This document shows, one piece after another, positions 60,501 through 64,000 of a stretch of 64,000 bases of DNA. Numbering within the stretch: the stretch's first letter is position 1; every line of letters begins with the position of its first letter. Source of the stretch: Haliclystus octoradiatus (lineage: Eukaryota > Cnidaria > Staurozoa > Stauromedusae > Haliclystidae); assembly GCA_916610825.1 (NCBI GenBank), contig OU744453.1:5121845-5185844 (forward strand), given 5' to 3'. A model generated the notes under the pieces. That model was not told where the DNA came from, ran no database searches, and saw nothing but the letters and a program-made list of their open reading frames with translations. The position numbers were made by a program, and so were the translations under genes.

Positions 60501-60846
60501 TGAACACCTTATAGAATTACATACACAGCGCATTTACTGTTTATGAACACCCTATAAACGGTGCACAAACTGTTTATGGATACCTTGTAGATATAAACAT
60601 TTCATGAACTATTCATGAACGTCTTGCAGATATAAATAGTTCATGAACCGTTCATAAATGCCCTATAAATAGTTCACAAACTGTTCATGAACATATAGAT
60701 AATCATACACAGCTCATTTAATGTTCATGAACGTTAAATCCTGTTTTTCATTTATCATCTTCTTTCTCTCTTTTAAGGATGCCGCTATAATACTAGGGGA
60801 TGAAGATATTGGAAAAACGAGATCTAAAGATAATGAAAGCCATTGA
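51462..60846 (+). CDS. modular gene of 46-residue acidic/SPLKR repeats, function unknown
   Basis: Seven exons are seen: 51462-51515, 52155-52238, 53928-54023, 54456-54593, 55930-56067, 59165-59302 and 60778-60846. All splice in phase 0 (GAG/CAG/AAG|GT) and give 238 residues plus TGA. Three exons are exactly 138 nt and encode a 46-residue module. Its layout is a short start ([ED]A/S), GD-x2-LGKTR at about residue 7, an acidic Ser/Asp/Glu/Asn middle, invariant KSPLKR at 32-37, a Thr-Met or Ile-Met pair at about 40-42 and ET/QT-V near the end. The other exons are half or diverged modules. No membrane segment, cysteine or known domain is visible, so it is probably disordered and intracellular. 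SPLKR fits a CDK-type phosphorylation site and a basic nuclear-targeting patch; this is inference. The true start is upstream and not identified. Confidence 0.75.
52155..52238 (+). CDS. modular gene exon b: diverged first half (28 residues)
   Basis: Acceptor AATTAATAG, donor GTAAAT. Begins EAKNFLKDEPF, matching the EAKHLIGDEKL start of exon d, then loses the LGKTR motif. Its 28 codons plus the 18 of exon a equal one 46-codon module. Confidence 0.65.
52330..52549 (+). mobile_element. tRNA-derived SINE with poly(A) tail
   Basis: Box A-like TGGTGAAGTGGCTAGG, box B GGTTCAATTCC (52383-52393), a central core GGTGTCAGGAAGGGCATCC (from 52414) and a tail of 12 A at 52536-52547. The core resembles conserved SINE cores known from cephalopods and other invertebrates. 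It lies in the intron after exon b. Confidence 0.85.
52928..53240. repeat. dispersed repeat with GGGATCCTGG...CCCGGAAG blocks
   Basis: The arms GCGGGATCCTGGAAACCTGG (left) and, inverted, at about 53170-53240 surround a more ordinary middle. It is related to 57535-57720, which has GGGGATCCTGGGATCCTAG and the same AAGGCTAGACAAAAT-like continuation. Confidence 0.45.
53928..54023 (+). CDS. modular gene exon c: expanded second half (32 residues)
   Basis: Acceptor TTTCTTTATCAG, donor GTATTA. Lys/Ser/Pro-rich (HSPTSKASPSKKAS), then QRTHTMAETVE, which matches the module end. KSPLKR is replaced by KASLQR, so the core site is lost here while two other Ser-Pro sites appear. Confidence 0.7.
54456..54593 (+). 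CDS. modular gene exon d: complete 46-residue module
   Basis: Acceptor CATGTACTAG, donor GTGAGA. Contains GDEKLGKTRSHD, an acidic stretch and MKSPLKRTTTIMETVE. Confidence 0.85.
55930..56067 (+). CDS. modular gene exon e: complete 46-residue module
   Basis: Acceptor TTGTTTTAG, donor GTATGA. Contains IIGDKPLGRTRAND and KKSPLKRVGTMDQTLK; 138 nt like exons d and f. Confidence 0.88.
56091..56265 (+). repeat. GTTCATGAAC-rich cluster after module exon e
   Basis: Contains CTGTTCATGAAC, CTGTTTATGAACACC, AACTGTTCATGATGG and CGTTCATGAAC. The same short words form the large minisatellite after exon f. Confidence 0.7.
57283..57350. repeat. inverted repeat GTTACTCAGAGTT / AACTCTGAGTAAC
   Basis: The two 13-bp arms are exact inverted copies separated by about 30 bp. 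A nested CCGTTACT/AGTAACGG pair shares the same arms. Confidence 0.55.
57535..57720. repeat. second copy of the GGGATCCTGG repeat
   Basis: Starts near CAGGGTCCGACAAAAGTGG and ends with the inverted TCGTCGGACCCTG, so it is a foldback of about 190 bp. It resembles 52928-53240. Confidence 0.5.
58389..58578. mobile_element. 190-bp foldback MITE
   Basis: AAAGGGTTACCACAT...TTTGTATTCATATTTACTAAA at the left is inverted at the right, and the GTTGGGAGACAC and CACTCG blocks pair near the centre. Its centre resembles that of the element at 15509-15682 (ATCACTCG against CGAGTGAT). Confidence 0.75.
59165..59302 (+). CDS. modular gene exon f: complete 46-residue module
   Basis: Acceptor TTGCTCTGCAG, donor GTAAAT. 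Contains VVGDKALGKTRSGD and LKSPLKRARTMEQTVQ. It follows a 3.1-kb intron and precedes the 1.4-kb minisatellite. Confidence 0.88.
59340..60720 (+). repeat. minisatellite of 114-117-bp units built on GTTCATGAAC
   Basis: About ten units contain CTGTTCATGAACACCCTATA, ACAAACTGTTCATGGATACC and CGTGAACACCTTATAGATAT. Neighbouring units alternate between two types, giving a dimer of about 230 bp. A longer block of about 342 bp repeats as well (60173 and 60515). It fills most of the intron between exon f and the last exon. Confidence 0.92.
60778..60846 (+). CDS. modular gene last exon: first half of a module, then stop
   Basis: Acceptor after a long pyrimidine tract (CTTTCTCTCTTTTAAG). Encodes DAAIILGDEDIGKTRSKDNE followed by Ser-His and TGA, 22 residues that align with residues 1-22 of the module. 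No close AATAAA signal was noted downstream. Confidence 0.8.
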   Translation, partial: DAAIILGDEDIGKTRSKDNESH

Positions 60847-61181
60847 AAAATATTTCTATTCTTATATTGATAGTGCCCATTACTTTTACTCGTTGGTGTA
60901 GATTATATAACTCTTTATGATATATACATACTTAGTCTCAACAGTGATATTTTTAACATTTCTTTTTTTATCAACGGTTAAACAAACACTATTTAGCTAA
61001 TATAAAATTGCGGCTATATTAAGCTCTGATCCACCATTTTTTTACTAACGCAAAATTTGTAATCATAAACATTTATCACTTTTACGCACTGAATTCAACA
61101 ATCAGTGTCATTTAGTTTGTGATTTTTGACTTTGTTTCATACGTTTCTATGGATGCAGAGACAATTGCTTCTTAACTATAA

Positions 61182-61355
61182 TACAATCAAACCTGTTATA
61201 ACAGCCACCTCTATATAGCGGCCACCTGTCTATAGGGGTCACTTTTGCAATATAAATGTTTCTATTGAAATAACCCTGTATATAAAGGCCACCTGCATAT
61301 AGTGGTCAATTTATCTACCTCTCCTAGCTGGCTGTTATAAACAGGTTTCACTGTA
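61182..61355. mobile_element. MITE copy, TCAAACCTGTTATAAC family
   Basis: Left end CAATCAAACCTGTTATAACA and right end TGTTATAAACAGGTTTCACTG are inverted. The interior repeats GGCCACCTGTCTATAG-type blocks in both halves. TA flanks each end. Confidence 0.75.
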
Positions 61356-61389
61356 GTTTGTTAAAATTTGATAAAAGATAGCGCATTAA

Positions 61390-61600
61390 TTAAGGTAGGT
61401 GTTCATGAACATGAACAATGAACACCACACTGAAAACAATTTCATGAATATTAAATGGCTGGATTCTCAAGACCCGTTCGTGAACAAATCATTGCAAATG
61501 TTACGTAAAATCAGGTCATCTATTGTTCATGAACTGTTTATATTTTTAAGATGGTCATGAACAGTTCTTCGTGAACATGTTTAAAACGTGCGTCCATAAT
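61390..61600 (+). repeat. GTTCATGAAC cluster downstream of the last module exon
   Basis: Contains GTGTTCATGAACATGAAC, TTGTTCATGAACTG and CATGAACAGTTCTTCG. It continues the word used in the introns, now beyond the stop codon. Confidence 0.6.
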
Positions 61601-62190
61601 CAGTTCAATTTGACCGCTATATGGGGACATGTCAATTTTTATTGATCCATATTCCAGCTGACCAGCTGACAAAAATATTTTTTGGGTAGAAAATTTCAGA
61701 TTCATGGAGCTGAATCCCCTTGTTTGACTTCTAGAGAATTTCGAAAAAAATTGGTAAAACTTATTGGGTAGCTTTTACAGGATTGCTGGAACTTTTTGGA
61801 TAGTTCACTTCCTTCTAAAATGTAACCCTCCTCGTCATACATGCATAGTTGTTGTCCCCCACCTCCTGTGACGTGTCCCCCCAATGATAACATAATTTTG
61901 AATGCGGGGAATAGATAGGCAGGGAACATAATTTACTTTGACAAATGATACTCCCGGCTAACGCTCCGGGGCGAGGGGCGGGCTATCAATTGACTTGTGC
62001 AATATCATGTTATTTATTTAGTACAATTTGATGTGGCTCTTCAAATGATAAAAATAATTGAAATTTATTAGGTTCGATTTATTAGATTAAATCTGTTTCC
62101 ATTTTATAAGATCTGGCTAAATATTTCAAGGGTCCATGTTTACGTCATGTTAAAATGTGAAGATCCTGCCGGATTCAGGTCCAGGAAATT

Positions 62191-62213
62191 ATCATCATCA
62201 TCATCATCATCAT
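62191..62213. repeat. (ATC)n microsatellite
   Basis: Seven ATC units and a partial eighth. Confidence 0.9.
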
Positions 62214-62297
62214 TTATTCAGAGCCCGATAAGCTTGGAGCTTTTTTTCACGGGACTGACATTCTCTACCGTCATGCATCTTCCCTTTTAAACAGAAA

Positions 62298-62729
62298 TAG
62301 ACCGAGCGCCACAGAACTAAAACGGCAGGTTTCTCCGGGCAACTTGAAAATCACATAAAAGTGTTCATAAAAATATACTCATTATATAATATATTCAAAA
62401 ATCCAATTTATATTTCATGATTCACGGTCAAAGCCTTCTTTATCATTTTGAGAAAATGCTGGATGTGAGCTTCATGGTCTTTGATTCTTTTGTTCTCCCA
62501 AGGTCTTGCGCTTGCGAAGTCATAAAAGCATGACGAAAACACAAAATGTATGAATTAAGAGGGCTCTGACCGTGAAATGATTTATAAATTCATCTCTGGT
62601 GAGCTCCACAATAAAATTTGACCAAAACAAGGAATAGGTAATTGTTCAGCATATTTTTATGAACATTTTTATGTGATTTTCAAGTTGCCCGGAGAAACCT
62701 GCCGTTTTAGTTCTGTGGCGCTCGGTCTA
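62298..62729. mobile_element. 432-bp foldback MITE, copy 2
   Basis: Ends TAGACCGAGCGCCACAGAAC and its exact inverse at the right, with inverted arms that extend through AAAACGGCAGGTTTCTCC to near the centre. Better preserved than the copy at 47046-47502. Confidence 0.85.
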
Positions 62730-62739
62730 AAATGATATG

Positions 62740-63660
62740 ACGGACATATTATTCTATACCATTTTCAAAGTCATTTATGACTCTGAAAAAACAGATCAAT
62801 ACAATATTTGTATATATTTTAAACATTCTTCATTTGTACTAATTTAAAAATATATGCGATGACATTCAAATCATCATTTATAAATATTACATCTTATTTA
62901 TAAGCTCTAAAGGTATCAATATTATTTTTTTAAAGGATATACAATTCAAGCTTTTCTATAAGTATGATAAAATCCTAACAAAGCTACATGATCTGTTTGA
63001 ATACTTGATGACAAAAAATCAATGGCAACGATAAATTTGAATATATTCTACTAGTAAACATGACATTTAGAAAATCTTCAATGACTAGTTTCAAAAAGTT
63101 TTAAAAAAAAATTAATCCAATACCTTAAATAATTTAATAAATAAAATATTGTATGAATTATTTATTTAAAAGGAATAAAATTTAGATGAGATTTATATAA
63201 ATTTCTTTCACTCTTAAAAATGATCATATGGAAGATACCCTAAGGGTCGAATTCACTAATAGATTCAAATTAACTGTCGCTATTGAGTTTTGTCATCAAG
63301 TGATTTCAGAATAAACTGCTTATTATATATGGTATCTTTTTAATGTTGGATATGTTCATAATTGTGTTTAAGAAATAATTGCTGCTTTTTTGTAAATATA
63401 TTTGTAATTCAGAAATAAAATGTATATTGTAATATTGTATATGTACATCCATCAATTGTGTCACTCTTATGCACCTATTAATGAACCACTGAAACTTGTA
63501 TCACGGCTTATTGTTAATGTATTTGATGAGAAGTTTTCAACAAGTAGTGAAGTATATTGATTTGCCTGTAACAAAAAATAATATCAATAATTATTGTTAA
63601 TATGAAAAATACGGCTATAATATATATTCCAGGTCTTTATATCATTTACTAAGCATTATT
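62740..63660. other. non-coding AT-rich DNA, nothing supported
   Basis: No exon, RNA or repeat was recognised. AATAAA motifs at about 63175 and 63413 are too far from the modular gene to assign. Confidence 0.35.
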
Positions 63661-63665
63661 ACAAT

Positions 63666-63846
63666 TACAGTCAAACCTGTTATAACGTTCACCTCTATAA
63701 CAGAGGCCACCTGTCCATAGTGGTCACTCTTGAAATGTCTAAAATAGTATTTTCTATGGAATCAAACCTGTATATAAAGGCAACCTGTCTATAGTGGTCA
63801 ATTTATCTACCTCTCATAGCTGGTGTTATATACAGGTTTCACTATA
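63666..63846. mobile_element. MITE copy, TCAAACCTGTTATAAC family
   Basis: Left end CAGTCAAACCTGTTATAACG and right end TTATATACAGGTTTCACT. The interior blocks GGCCACCTGTCCATAGTGG and CAACCTGTCTATAGTGG match those of 61182-61355. Confidence 0.8.
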
Positions 63847-64000
63847 GTAGAAACTTTTGCGCCATTCGATGTTTCTGATCGGCTAAGTTCTTATCTTGAG
63901 ACTATTTTGGTCTGAAATTGATGTAGAATCGCTCAGTATAATTTAAGTTTAATTCCAGAGAAATATATTAAAAATAGCACGTCGTAACTATGAGGTCTTC

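Noticed and set aside
59340-60720. CRISPR-like repeat/spacer pattern
   Set aside because: What could look like spacers also repeats in a 115-bp and a 342-bp higher-order pattern.
61702-61929. Minus-strand frame with GHVTGGGGQQLCMYDEEG
   Set aside because: No homologous exon, splice site or domain could be supported; possibly part of a dispersed repeat.

Overview
This is AT-rich animal nuclear DNA. It has intron-containing genes built from extracellular modules, a full Ty3-type LTR retrotransposon, tRNA-derived SINEs, foldback MITEs and minisatellites. There is no bacterial gene organisation. The mix of multi-thrombospondin-repeat genes with moderate introns, BEL/Pao and Crypton relics, and a SINE carrying the core GGTGTCAGGAAGGGCATCC suggests a marine invertebrate, perhaps a tunicate. 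That taxonomic guess is weak. All exons below were placed by hand from splice signals, reading phase and protein patterns; no transcript data were available.

Layout. (1) 845-2712, minus: the 5' part of a secreted Cys-rich (PAN/apple-like) protein gene running off the left edge. (2) 5.5-16.8 kb: a 2.3-kb non-coding segment present twice. The second copy is split by about 7 kb of nested mobile DNA: a broken Crypton-type recombinase gene interrupted by a TTAA-flanked 3.3-kb DNA transposon and followed by a BEL/Pao remnant whose gag is fused to its integrase. (3) 16821-42454, minus: the main gene, a predicted 601-residue secreted protein with signal peptide, Cys-rich N-terminal domain, 25-nt microexon, seven thrombospondin type-1 repeats (TSRs) and a small Cys-containing C-terminal domain. 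Its introns hold three tandem 3.05-3.12-kb repeats, a 1.6-kb tandem duplication that doubled one TSR exon, and in intron 1 a 4.35-kb Ty3/gypsy element in antisense orientation. (4) 51462-60846, plus: a gene I do not recognise, made of a repeated 46-residue module with exons of exactly 138 nt, all joined in phase 0, ending in a half module. Its introns are full of GTTCATGAAC palindromes, culminating in a 1.4-kb minisatellite. (5) 61-64 kb: MITEs and non-coding DNA.

The two minus-strand genes are paralogues: each first exon codes for exactly 102 residues with matching cysteine spacing and a phase-0 donor. All TSR exons are phase 1-1, so they can be duplicated, lost or skipped without breaking frame; the module gene has the same property in phase 0. 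The most interesting observations are the 46-residue modular gene, the GT-to-GC splice donor in one of two nearly identical TSR exons, and the 143-bp host duplication flanking a retrotransposon whose 3' LTR is truncated.
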